Positions 9,751-16,672 are shown, counted from the first letter of the stretch. The stretch is 19,332 bases of DNA from an uncultured Clostridia bacterium (GCA_934255435.1 CAKQNZ010000021.1:1-19332); one strand, 5' to 3'. Notes: a model not told the origin generated them from the letters alone. A program made the numbers and translations.

Positions 9751-10647
9751 TTACTTACCCCTTACTGCCAGATCCAGTGCAAGCTTAGTGAACACTTCTG
9801 CGTTATCGTAATATTCCTTCAGCGGCTCTATCGCCATATCCGTAAGCTCTCTGAGACGGTCTTTTGATTTTTCGAGACCGTATATCGATGGATATGTCGC
9901 TTTCTTGTTTATAGCATCAACACCGGACTTTTTGCCCATTTCTTCTTCCTGACCTTCTACATCCAGGATATCATCACAAATCTGGAATGCCAGTCCGAGG
10001 CTTTCTGCATATGTCGTGAGCTTGCCCAGGACTTCGTCATCAGCATTGCCAAGATGAGCTCCTGCACGTACAGCTGCGATTATAAGGGCTGCCGTTTTCG
10101 TGATGTGTATATAATCCAGCATTTCACCGGAACAGTTCTTGTCTTCTGCCTCCATGTCTGCCACCTGTCCTGCCACCATGCCTCTGCAGCCAGAGCCTTT
10201 GCTTATCTCATATGAAGCGCGTATCCTTCTCTTGAGAGCTTCCGGATCATCGAAATAAAGCAGCATGTCTCTGTTCATGATCTCGAAAGCTGCAGCCTGA
10301 AGACCGTCGCCTGCCAGCGTCGCCATGGCTTCTCCGTACACTATATGGTTTGTAGGCTGACCTCTGCGCAGTTCATCGTTGTCCATACACGGCAGGTCGT
10401 CGTGAATCAGCGAATAGTTGTGTATATATTCTATGGCACATGCATACGGCAGTGCTTCTTCCACATTGCCACCGCAGAAATCACATGCAGCCAGCAGCAG
10501 CACAGGTCTGACTCTTTTGCCGCCTGCCGCCAGGCTGTATTTCATTGATTCGTAAAGCGTTATGCTTTTGTGATCCACATCCGGCATGAAATCCATAAGA
10601 TGTTCTTCTATCATCTGCTTGTAGTCTTCAAAATTGTAGTCCTTCAT
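9751..10647 (-). CDS. ispA: Polyprenyl synthetase, farnesyl-diphosphate-synthase type
   Basis: A 298-residue trans-isoprenyl diphosphate synthase that joins IPP to allylic diphosphates. The first aspartate-rich motif is DDLPCMD (residues 83-89), with four residues between the aspartates, the bacterial-type insertion. The second is DDILD. GGKRVRP and RRGQPTNH, which bind IPP and diphosphate, are present. Tyr and Ser at the fifth and fourth positions before the first motif match bacterial farnesyl diphosphate synthases (IspA) rather than most geranylgeranyl enzymes, so a C15 product is likely but not proven. GGGAG lies about 8 bases before the ATG. xseB is immediately upstream and dxs immediately downstream, the usual xseB-ispA-dxs order. 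Confidence 0.94.
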   Translation of the reverse strand: MKDYNFEDYKQMIEEHLMDFMPDVDHKSITLYESMKYSLAAGGKRVRPVLLLAACDFCGGNVEEALPYACAIEYIHNYSLIHDDLPCMDNDELRRGQPTNHIVYGEAMATLAGDGLQAAAFEIMNRDMLLYFDDPEALKRRIRASYEISKGSGCRGMVAGQVADMEAEDKNCSGEMLDYIHITKTAALIIAAVRAGAHLGNADDEVLGKLTTYAESLGLAFQICDDILDVEGQEEEMGKKSGVDAINKKATYPSIYGLEKSKDRLRELTDMAIEPLKEYYDNAEVFTKLALDLAVRGK

Positions 10648-10666
10648 AAATACGCACTCCCTTGCT

Positions 10667-10858
10667 TTATTTCCTGTTTATAGTTTCTACCCTCTGCTGG
10701 GCGTCTTCAAGTATCCTGCTGCATTCGTTGTAATATTTTATACCTTCTTCATAGCTTTTTATAGCATCTTCAAGTGCTATATCGCCTGACTTGAGCTTTT
10801 CTGATATCTTCTCAAGCCTGCTGAAAAATTCTTCGAAGGTTTTATTCATGTCTGCCAT
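10667..10858 (-). CDS. xseB: Exodeoxyribonuclease VII small subunit
   Basis: A 63-residue, highly charged helical protein. The segment around FEEFFSRLEKISEKLKSGDI and then LEDAIKSYEEGIKYYNEC is the family signature for the XseB helical hairpin, which binds XseA in exonuclease VII. An AGGAG site ends 7 bases before the first ATG, favouring that start over the ATG three codons later. The start lies inside the 3' end of xseA with a 17-base overlap, consistent with coupled synthesis of the two subunits. Too short for most gene callers to miss its partner context, it is nevertheless a clear match. Confidence 0.96.
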   Translation of the reverse strand: MADMNKTFEEFFSRLEKISEKLKSGDIALEDAIKSYEEGIKYYNECSRILEDAQQRVETINRK

Positions 10859-12071
10859 GCTGTAACTCCTTTCCCAGCTTTGCTATATGTACTTCAACAT
10901 CACTTTGTGCTGATCTTATCCTTATCATGTCATCTGCTGAAAGCTCCCTGGCCGGGTCTTTCACTATCCTGCCGCTGCTGTCTGTAACGATGGAATAACC
11001 ACGTTTCATCACAGCTTCAGGATCTGAAAGTTTAAGGCTTTCAAGCAAAGCAGCCAGTCTGCTGCTGCGATCTTTAAGGATCCTTTCCATGTTTTCTCTG
11101 AGTGAATCTGCCAGATTACCGGCTCTCAGCTGTTCGAAAGCGATCCTTGCCTTGATTTCACGCCCTGAACTTTCAGGATCGAGATGATTGAGAGCAGATT
11201 TTTTTCTGTCGATATACATCATCAGTTCACGTTTTATCTCGTTCCTGTAAAAAAGCAGCTCCTGTCTGAGCATATCTGTATCCGGGACTGCAGCTTCTGC
11301 TGCCGCCGTCGGAGTCTCGGCTCTCATATCCGCTGTAAAGTCTGCTATCGTAAAGTCCGTTTCATGACCTACTGCAGATATCACCGGTATACGAGAATCA
11401 TATATCGCACGTGCCACTTTTTCCTCGTTGAAAGCCCACAGCTCCTCCATGGAACCTCCTCCACGGCCGGTTATTATCGTATCCACGTCGCTGTATCTTT
11501 CGTTTATATCATATATCGCAGAGGCTATATCATCTGCTGCACCCGGACCCTGCACCAGTACCGGGTATATCAGGATATCGACGAAATCATTTTTGTTTTT
11601 TATTATTTTTATTATATCACGTATCGCTGCACCTGTGTCCGATGTGACTACAGCGATCTTTTCAGGAAAAGCCGGTATCGGTTTCTTGCGGCTTTTCTCG
11701 AAGTATCCTGCTGCTTCGAGCTTGTGCTTGAGCTTTTCGAATCTGACTGCAAGCTCGCCCGTGCCCGACATCTCTATATCACGGATGTTCAGCGAATAGC
11801 TGCCTCCACGTTCATAAAGATATATATATCCACGTGCTGTTATCTCTGCGCCTTCACAAAGATCTGCCGCCAGATGACCAAGCTCTGAAGGCAGGAAACA
11901 GTTCACCCGGCTCTTTTCGTCCTTCAGTGAAAAGTAAGTGTGACCCGATCCGTGGAATTTGAGATTGGATACTTCTCCTATGACAGAAACACTGCCAAGT
12001 ATCGGATCTGTCTGCAGTATTCGCTTGATATAGCTGTTCAGCTGTGATACCCTGACAGGTTTCAGCCCCAT
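10842..12071 (-). CDS. xseA: Exodeoxyribonuclease VII large subunit
   Basis: XseA is the catalytic subunit of exonuclease VII, which degrades single-stranded DNA from both ends. The N-terminal OB-fold is visible in VRVSQLNSYIKRIL and IGEVSNLKFHGSGHTYFSLKD (residues 7-50). The catalytic domain carries IAVVTSDTGAAIRDI (139-153), GRGGGSMEELWAFN (202-215) and AVGHETD (233-239). A coiled-coil-like region follows. The frame stays open to 12233, but the first 54 codons there lie over the upstream gene and have no family resemblance. I place the start at ATG 12071 because GGGAGG lies about 8 bases upstream and the OB-fold begins at once. The resulting 409 residues are normal. The start overlaps the previous stop by 10 bases. 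Confidence 0.96.
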   Translation of the reverse strand: MGLKPVRVSQLNSYIKRILQTDPILGSVSVIGEVSNLKFHGSGHTYFSLKDEKSRVNCFLPSELGHLAADLCEGAEITARGYIYLYERGGSYSLNIRDIEMSGTGELAVRFEKLKHKLEAAGYFEKSRKKPIPAFPEKIAVVTSDTGAAIRDIIKIIKNKNDFVDILIYPVLVQGPGAADDIASAIYDINERYSDVDTIITGRGGGSMEELWAFNEEKVARAIYDSRIPVISAVGHETDFTIADFTADMRAETPTAAAEAAVPDTDMLRQELLFYRNEIKRELMMYIDRKKSALNHLDPESSGREIKARIAFEQLRAGNLADSLRENMERILKDRSSRLAALLESLKLSDPEAVMKRGYSIVTDSSGRIVKDPARELSADDMIRIRSAQSDVEVHIAKLGKELQHGRHE

Positions 12072-13033
12072 AATTCCATTCCTCCCAGCAGAGCCGTACC
12101 CACTGCATTGTCCTGCGAAAGACCTCTGCTGTCGAAGAAAACTTCGAGCCCGGCTTTTTCTGCTTTTTCTTTTGTGTAATTTCTGATGAAACGGCTCGAG
12201 GAAACACCTCCTGCCATTATCACATCGCTGCATCCTGTTTTTTCTGCACCCTGTACCAGCAGCCTGACCACAGCATCACCGATCCTGACAAAAAGCTCTT
12301 TTATCAGTGCATCCCTTTCGTTTGCAGGGATCTTCTCCAGGCTGTTTCTCATCTGTGTATCGAGCCCGGACAGATTGATATATGCATCCGAGACCTTTAC
12401 AGGCGTCAGCATACTGCTGCACTCATCCGCAGAAGCAGCGATACCGTCCATTTCTTCGCCGGCTGGGAATCCCATTCCCAGCATAACGCCGGCTCTGTCT
12501 ATGACCTGTCCGAATGATATGTCCTTCGATCCTCCTGCGATACGTATGTCATATCTGTTTTCATGTCCGTCTGCCATCTTCACATCCAGCAGTTCGCATG
12601 TACCTCCGGAGAAATGACACGCCATGATATGCTCGCTTTCTGCAAATGGCGAGAAAGACTTTACGGCCTGTATATGACCTTCCTGGTGGGAAAATGCAAA
12701 CACCGGTATATCAGCCGCTGCAGCTATTGATTCTGCTGTGCATTTTCCTGCCATGAACACAGGCATATAGGATCCCTCTACGGGTCTTGGCTTTGATGAA
12801 TACGCCACAGCAGAAAAACTGCCGCCGAAATCATCTCTCAGCCGCTTCATCAGCACCGGAAGCATCCTGACATGCTGGAACAAAGCATCTGACTGCCTCA
12901 GGCCCCTGTGACCTTCCCTTACTTCAAGGAATTCACGTATGTCGCATATTACCTGTCCGCTGCTGTCTGTCACAGCCACAGATGTCCTGTAATTGCTGGT
13001 ATCTATTCCCAGCACATATCCCGTATCACTCAT
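12062..13033 (-). CDS. Divergent TsaD/Kae1-family (peptidase M22-like) protein
   Basis: A 323-residue ASKHA-fold protein related to TsaD (YgjD/Kae1), the enzyme that makes the t6A tRNA modification. It starts with the phosphate-binding strand VLGIDTSNYRTSVAV. It keeps the metal-ligand pattern: H116 and H120 in SHQEGHIQA, and D308 in SQDNAVGTALL. FSGGTCEL corresponds to the TsaD SGGHT loop. It differs from canonical TsaD in that GQVIDRAGVMLG replaces the usual GEAFDK-type motif, so glutamate becomes glutamine. SGGHT loses its histidine, and there are further changes. Clostridia usually carry a true TsaD elsewhere, so this is probably a second Kae1-like protein of unknown role. It overlaps nusB by 8 bases and xseA by 10, so it is firmly embedded in this operon. 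Confidence 0.88.
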   Translation of the reverse strand: MSDTGYVLGIDTSNYRTSVAVTDSSGQVICDIREFLEVREGHRGLRQSDALFQHVRMLPVLMKRLRDDFGGSFSAVAYSSKPRPVEGSYMPVFMAGKCTAESIAAAADIPVFAFSHQEGHIQAVKSFSPFAESEHIMACHFSGGTCELLDVKMADGHENRYDIRIAGGSKDISFGQVIDRAGVMLGMGFPAGEEMDGIAASADECSSMLTPVKVSDAYINLSGLDTQMRNSLEKIPANERDALIKELFVRIGDAVVRLLVQGAEKTGCSDVIMAGGVSSSRFIRNYTKEKAEKAGLEVFFDSRGLSQDNAVGTALLGGMELWG

Positions 13034-13430
13034 TTGATCTTACGACAGCTCCCAGTACTCCGTGTATGAATCTCGAAGAACGCTCTGTGCTGTATTTCTT
13101 TGCAAGATCAATGGCCTCGTTTATCGCAACCGCCTGCGGCAGGTTGTCGCTGCCGCTGTACATCATCTCGCCTATGGCAAGACGCATCACCGCCAGGTCC
13201 ACCTTTGGCATCCTTGAAGTGCTCCAGGATCTGCTGCTGCGGTTTATGCTGGCGTCTATCTCATCCAGATTATCGATTATGCTGCATATGAGATCTCCGC
13301 CTCTTTTCTTATGGTTGCCGGAAAGTCTCTCATCCGTAAGACGCTCAGCTGTCTCATGATCCATGCTCTTTGCTGCATCCATCTCGTACAATATCTGCAT
13401 CATATGTTCTCTTGCTTCATTTCTCGTCAT
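13026..13430 (-). CDS. nusB: Transcription antitermination protein NusB
   Basis: A 134-residue all-helical RNA-binding protein. NusB binds boxA in rRNA leader transcripts together with S10 (NusE) and promotes antitermination. The N-terminal pattern RNEAREHMMQILYEMDAA, the middle DLAVMRLAIGEMMY, and the C-terminal AINEAIDLAKKYSTERSSRFIHGVLG are diagnostic; the last is the best conserved part of the family. The start overlaps the end of asp23 by 14 bases. This asp23-nusB pairing is widespread in Firmicutes. Nothing looks broken. Confidence 0.97.
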   Translation of the reverse strand: MTRNEAREHMMQILYEMDAAKSMDHETAERLTDERLSGNHKKRGGDLICSIIDNLDEIDASINRSSRSWSTSRMPKVDLAVMRLAIGEMMYSGSDNLPQAVAINEAIDLAKKYSTERSSRFIHGVLGAVVRSNE

Positions 13431-13809
13431 CTGTTCCTGTTCCTTCCGGTATTATTTCAGGGATTTCCACGCCCTGCACATGTATATTCACAGCCCGTAC
13501 TTTAAGGTCTGTCATCGACTGTATTTCATTTTTTACGTTTTCCTGTATCTCCCAGGCTACAGCCGGTATCTTGGTATGATACTTCACGATGATATGCACA
13601 TCCACAGTAACGCCGTCATCAGACTGGCTGACTTTGACGCCTTTTGACATCAGCTCCTTGCCGAGTATATTTTTTGAAAGCGCATTAGAAAAACCGCCTG
13701 ACAGATTAGCGACACCTTCTGTCTTCAGCGTCGCATTGACCGCACAAACGGCAATTACTTCATCGGAGATCCTGACGACCCCGTCTGTATGCTGATTTGA
13801 TGTGTTCAT
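13417..13809 (-). CDS. Asp23/Gls24 family protein, first gene of the long operon
   Basis: A small Asp23/Gls24-type protein of 130 residues. The pattern VRISDEVIAVCAVNATLKTEGVANLSG followed by GVKVSQSDDGVTVDVHIIVKY and VQENVKNEIQSM-like helices is typical. Family members are membrane-associated or envelope-stress proteins of unclear biochemical role. An in-frame ATG six codons upstream (13827) would add MRGEFF, but those bases contain the Shine-Dalgarno GAGGTGA. The predicted transcription start also lies at or beyond that ATG, so I choose ATG 13809. The gene directly follows a good promoter and overlaps nusB, making it the head of the operon. A C-terminal acidic tail is present. Confidence 0.92.
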   Translation of the reverse strand: MNTSNQHTDGVVRISDEVIAVCAVNATLKTEGVANLSGGFSNALSKNILGKELMSKGVKVSQSDDGVTVDVHIIVKYHTKIPAVAWEIQENVKNEIQSMTDLKVRAVNIHVQGVEIPEIIPEGTGTDDEK

Positions 13810-13816
13810 AAAAAAT

Positions 13817-13823
13817 TCACCTC
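13817..13823 (-). promoter_or_regulatory. Ribosome binding site that fixes the asp23 start
   Basis: On the minus strand the bases read GAGGTGA, ending 7 bases before the ATG at 13809. The site overlaps the alternative upstream ATG codon's coding stretch, which argues against that longer start. Confidence 0.85.
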
Positions 13824-13850
13824 GCATCTAATTATACTAAATACGAGGTG
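13818..13850. repeat. Inverted repeat CACCTCG/CGAGGTG flanking the asp23 -10 box
   Basis: Seven-base arms at 13818-13824 and 13844-13850 are exact reverse complements separated by 19 bases that contain the -10 box. The inner arm is the asp23 ribosome binding site itself. It may be an operator or chance. In a longer transcript arriving from spoIIIAH the two arms could pair and hide the ribosome binding site. Confidence 0.5.
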
Positions 13851-13859
13851 TTTGTTCAA
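13831..13859 (-). promoter_or_regulatory. Sigma-A-type promoter for the asp23-nusB operon
   Basis: On the minus strand a perfect TATAAT (13836-13831) lies exactly 17 bases downstream of TTGAAC (13859-13854). Transcription would start near 13824, giving a leader of only about 15 bases that consists essentially of the ribosome binding site. No other promoter of this quality is visible between spoIIIAH and asp23, and no terminator is apparent within the genes downstream. This site may therefore serve the whole unit down to the left edge, although internal promoters cannot be excluded. Confidence 0.8.
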
Positions 13860-13889
13860 TGACTATTCTACCAACAATCGAACAAGTTT

Positions 13890-13906
13890 GAGATACTGTG
13901 TATCTC
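13890..13906. repeat. Short perfect palindrome between spoIIIAH and asp23
   Basis: GAGATAC and GTATCTC flank three bases, giving a 7-bp stem. No T-run follows on the minus strand, so it is not a typical terminator for spoIIIA. It lies about 30 bases upstream of the asp23 -35 box and could be a protein-binding site. Confidence 0.4.
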
Positions 13907-13944
13907 TTTACAGACAATGTGATAACACATACGACTTTAATTTA

Positions 13945-14577
13945 TCACGATGCATCCTGCACAACGATCTCGCTGGCTTTCCTGTCTGTATTTCTCATCA
14001 CGATCTCACATATTTTAGTGACGGTGGACTGGTCAAGATCGTCTGTATTCACCGTTATGTTCACGCCTGTGTCGCTCAGCACCACGAAGGATTCCGGCAG
14101 CCCCTTGTTTCTGATCAGCGTTTCCAGAGTCTTTTCTTTCTCCATGTACCCCAGCAGTTTCATTTTCTCAGATGTGGCTTTTTCCTTCTCGCTGCCGGAT
14201 GACGCCGAGGATTCCGACTCCGTGAGCATGGATATTATCTTGTTTCTGTCCATGTCCAGTGTCGCACGCAGCTCCTGGAAATATGTATCTTTGTTTTTCA
14301 GCTCTGAAACATCATCTGATGTCACGACAGATGCTTCATCCTTTGATTTATCCTTGGCTTTGCTGCTTTTTTCCGTGCTTTTCTCCTCATCGCTCACATT
14401 AAGACTATCCACCAGCACATCTCCGTCATGAAGCGGGATGTCTTCGCTGGCTTCTTTTCCCGGCAGCGTGCCCCCTGCTGCTGTATATATGCCGAGACAT
14501 ATGAACAGCACAGCCAGAGCAGCCACTTTCTTCCTGTTGTTCTTCAAGAATGTAAAAAATTTAGTTTTACTGTCCAT
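13945..14577 (-). CDS. spoIIIAH: Stage III sporulation protein AH
   Basis: SpoIIIAH is the mother-cell membrane protein whose extracellular domain binds forespore SpoIIQ and builds the inter-membrane channel. The 210-residue product has one N-terminal membrane anchor (about residues 18-35, VAALAVLFICLGIYTAAGG) and a low-complexity Ser/Lys/Glu linker. The C-terminal ring-forming YscJ/FliF-like domain covers LETLIRNKGLPESFVVLSDT through VTKICEIVMRNTDRKASEIVV. The open frame extends 30 codons further upstream, over spoIIIAG. I choose ATG 14577 because AGGAGG lies 8 bases before it and the membrane segment then falls at the usual place. It overlaps spoIIIAG by 11 bases. It is the last spoIIIA gene. 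Confidence 0.92.
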   Translation of the reverse strand: MDSKTKFFTFLKNNRKKVAALAVLFICLGIYTAAGGTLPGKEASEDIPLHDGDVLVDSLNVSDEEKSTEKSSKAKDKSKDEASVVTSDDVSELKNKDTYFQELRATLDMDRNKIISMLTESESSASSGSEKEKATSEKMKLLGYMEKEKTLETLIRNKGLPESFVVLSDTGVNITVNTDDLDQSTVTKICEIVMRNTDRKASEIVVQDAS

Positions 14578-14968
14578 TTGAACTTTCCTCCTCGTATCCA
14601 GAGACACTTTTCTTTTCAAAGACTTCCACATTGGCAGCAGATATGCTGAAAACAGCTTTGACCGCATTTATCAGATCGTTTTTCACCACGGGATCGCCGG
14701 CGCCTTCTGCTGTGACTATGACTCCGGATATATGCGAATCATCTCCGTACTGAAGCATCACATCGACTTTGCCCACACCGTCTATATCTGAGAGTATCGT
14801 GCAGAGTTCCGCTTCAGTACCGCCGTCATCATCGACTATCTGCCGCCTTCCGTCCTTGCTTTGTGTGAAAACATCAAAGGACAGCAGCACAACGACACCT
14901 GCGATCACTGCAATGATGATTTTCACGAGCTTATCTCTGATCTCCCTGTCTTTTAATTTTTCAAGCAA
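14567..14968 (-). CDS. spoIIIAG: Stage III sporulation protein AG, short form, TTG start
   Basis: SpoIIIAG oligomerises into a large ring in the mother-cell side of the engulfment channel. This 133-residue copy has one membrane segment (about 15-31) and a compact ring-building domain. The hallmark VIVTAEGAGDPVVKNDLINA is followed by VKAVFSISAANVEVFE. Bacillus subtilis SpoIIIAG is considerably longer (about 229 residues), so the region between membrane segment and ring core is reduced here. Translation starts at TTG 14968, about 8 bases after a GGGGG-containing Shine-Dalgarno; no suitable ATG is nearby. The gene begins about 33 bases after spoIIIAF and overlaps spoIIIAH. Confidence 0.9.
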   Translation of the reverse strand: MLEKLKDREIRDKLVKIIIAVIAGVVVLLSFDVFTQSKDGRRQIVDDDGGTEAELCTILSDIDGVGKVDVMLQYGDDSHISGVIVTAEGAGDPVVKNDLINAVKAVFSISAANVEVFEKKSVSGYEEESSNGQ

Positions 14969-15001
14969 CGTATGTTCCCCCTTATAAATATATTGCAGGT
15001 G

Positions 15002-15172
15002 TCATTTAATATTCCCTGTCAATTTTATGAACGGATAAAGTATCGCTGCCATCACAACAAGAGAAAATATGAATTTCAGGTATTTGCTGACTGAAGAATC
15101 CGGCAGCAGTATCTCGATGAAAGAAAGCGATACTATCACTATGAAAAGATTGCTCACCCATTCCTTTATCAT
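15002..15172 (-). CDS. spoIIIAF: Stage III sporulation protein AF, minimal two-helix form
   Basis: A 56-codon gene read directly from the minus strand. It begins MIKEWVSNLFIVIVSLSFIE and contains two membrane helices, about residues 8-23 and 32-50, joined by the loop LLPDSSVSKYLKF. This matches the N-terminal membrane hairpin of SpoIIIAF, and its place between spoIIIAE and spoIIIAG is the expected one. Typical SpoIIIAF proteins (about 206 residues in Bacillus subtilis) carry a soluble C-terminal ring-building domain, absent here. Only 33 bases separate the TGA from spoIIIAG, so there is no room for a frameshifted remnant. The start overlaps the spoIIIAE stop as ATGA. It could be a functional minimal form or an eroded gene; intact coupling favours the former. 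Confidence 0.85.
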   Translation of the reverse strand: MIKEWVSNLFIVIVSLSFIEILLPDSSVSKYLKFIFSLVVMAAILYPFIKLTGNIK

Positions 15173-16260
15173 TTCCAGAACAGACCACCTCCCATCCCGA
15201 TAAGGATCGTCAGGAACACAAGGAACATCAGCGCACCAAGTCCCAGCACAACAGTCATCGTTATTGCGGAACTTCCCAGCTCATCAAGACTGTCTGATAT
15301 ATTCCCCGATGATATCGGTCCTGCTGCCAGCGCTGTGATCTTGTAGATGACACATATAGCCAGAAGTTTTATCACTGGTACTGTGAGAAGGGAGATTATG
15401 ATGATTATCCCTGCAACCCCGACGGCGTTTTTTATAAGGCCGATGCAGCTTATCACCATATCCAGAGAGTCTGCTGCAAAGCCTCCGACGATAGGCACGA
15501 AATTGTCTATGGAAAATTTCGCAGTGTTCATAAGTATCCCGTCCGCCGACTTCGTCACGAATCCCTGTATAGCTGTTATTCCTGAAAAAACAGTTATAAT
15601 GAGTCCTGTTATGAATATCGCCGCTTTTCTTATGAAAGAGGACAGTTTCTTTACATAATCTTTTTCTGTAATGCTGTTTATCATCACGAATATGGCGGAC
15701 ATAAACACCAGCGGCAGGACCACATGCTGCATGATGAAATTGAATCCTGTCACTGCTGATACTATCACAGGGTCCAGTATACCACCGGAAGATATGCCTC
15801 CCATTGAAACAAGCAGCGGTATCATCAGCGGCAGCAGGATCTCCATCGTCTTTGCCATGGTATCCAGACCGTCCTGGCAGTAACTGTAGGTCTGATAGAA
15901 GTTGCCTATGCACAGGGCGATCACCATGCAGCTGCATATCATGCTGCCCAGCGAAGATACAGCTTTTTTACCGAAGGAATTCGAAAAATTTGTAAGAAGT
16001 CCCGTTATTATGCATATCACAAGTATCTCACACCCAAGGAAAACAGATGATCTTATCTCTGTCAGCATCAGATCCCTGAGATTGTCAAGTATTTTGTCTG
16101 AATCAAACAGCGGCTGTCCGTTCAGCATGCTGTCAGCTATATCCTCAGCACTCATATAGTCGAATATCCCGCCCTGCTCTATACTGCTGTGCATGAGGCT
16201 GCTTAGTCCCGACAGATCCATGCTGCTGAACTGTTCTTTTATTATAGTTTCATATTCCAT
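15169..16260 (-). CDS. spoIIIAE: Stage III sporulation protein AE
   Basis: A 363-residue polytopic membrane protein of the mother-cell spoIIIA complex, thought to form part of the transport apparatus. A soluble N-terminal region of about 70 residues (including FDYMSAEDIADSML) precedes roughly seven to eight hydrophobic segments. The conserved IPLLVSMGG with GGILDPVI, and later FVPIVGGFAADSLD, are typical of SpoIIIAE. The ribosome binding site is weak by sequence (GGA close to the ATG). It follows spoIIIAD by about 20 bases and overlaps spoIIIAF by four, so coupling is likely. I see no clear cleavable signal peptide, unlike the Bacillus subtilis protein. Confidence 0.95.
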   Translation of the reverse strand: MEYETIIKEQFSSMDLSGLSSLMHSSIEQGGIFDYMSAEDIADSMLNGQPLFDSDKILDNLRDLMLTEIRSSVFLGCEILVICIITGLLTNFSNSFGKKAVSSLGSMICSCMVIALCIGNFYQTYSYCQDGLDTMAKTMEILLPLMIPLLVSMGGISSGGILDPVIVSAVTGFNFIMQHVVLPLVFMSAIFVMINSITEKDYVKKLSSFIRKAAIFITGLIITVFSGITAIQGFVTKSADGILMNTAKFSIDNFVPIVGGFAADSLDMVISCIGLIKNAVGVAGIIIIISLLTVPVIKLLAICVIYKITALAAGPISSGNISDSLDELGSSAITMTVVLGLGALMFLVFLTILIGMGGGLFWK

Positions 16261-16282
16261 ACCATTCCATGCTCCATATGTC

Positions 16283-16672
16283 TCACATTTTCAGAAGCGA
16301 CCCTATAAGTTCAAGTATCGCCGAAAGTACCGGTATCGCAATGTAGAATATGATGACTTTACCTGCAAGCTCCACCTTGGAGCCTATGGCAGTTTCTCCT
16401 GCATCTTTGCACAGCTGTGCTGTGAAATCCGTTATATATGCCACTGCCAGCACTTTGAGTATCACTGGGAAAAAGGTCCTGCCGTATGTCACATTGCCGT
16501 AAATGTCTTTCAGGAAGTCGAAAATATCCGAAAGTGTGTTTATCACAGAGAAAAATATCAAAATTACCGTAATTAATGTTATGTAAATCGACATTTCCTT
16601 GTTCACAAGTTTGATGACTGACGCCAGTATCACTCCTGTCAGTGCCAGTGCTATGATTCTGAATATCTCCAT
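16283..16672 (-). CDS. spoIIIAD: Stage III sporulation protein AD
   Basis: A 129-residue membrane protein with four likely membrane segments. IIALALTGVILASVIK is at the N-terminus, followed by ISIYITLIT-like and FFPVILKVLAVAYITDF segments and the C-terminal IIFYIAIPVLSAILELI. The motif QLCKDAGETAIGSKVELAGK between the third and fourth segments is conserved in SpoIIIAD. The protein is part of the mother-cell channel complex and resembles the small SpoIIIAC in its N-terminal half. It begins 10 bases after spoIIIAC with a GGTGGAG site close to the ATG. Confidence 0.95.
   Translation of the reverse strand: MEIFRIIALALTGVILASVIKLVNKEMSIYITLITVILIFFSVINTLSDIFDFLKDIYGNVTYGRTFFPVILKVLAVAYITDFTAQLCKDAGETAIGSKVELAGKVIIFYIAIPVLSAILELIGSLLKM

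Noticed and set aside
11184..11888. 234-codon open frame on the plus strand over xseA
   Set aside because: Antisense shadow; Cys/Tyr/His-rich translation and no ribosome binding site. The opposite frame has clear XseA motifs.
12072..12233. 54-codon upstream extension of the xseA frame
   Set aside because: It lies wholly over the Kae1-like gene and has no family resemblance. A good Shine-Dalgarno directly precedes ATG 12071, where the OB-fold begins.
14578..14667. 30-codon upstream extension of spoIIIAH
   Set aside because: It overlaps spoIIIAG in another frame. AGGAGG precedes ATG 14577, and the membrane anchor then falls where expected.
15006..15188. 60-codon frame MVCSGNDKGMG... in the spoIIIAF region
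   Set aside because: The alternative frame of the same bases encodes a SpoIIIAF-like membrane hairpin with ATGA coupling, which explains the region better.
15284..15937. 217-codon open frame on the minus strand inside spoIIIAE
   Set aside because: Out-of-frame shadow of a clear membrane protein gene; His/Arg/Ser-rich translation with no recognisable domain.
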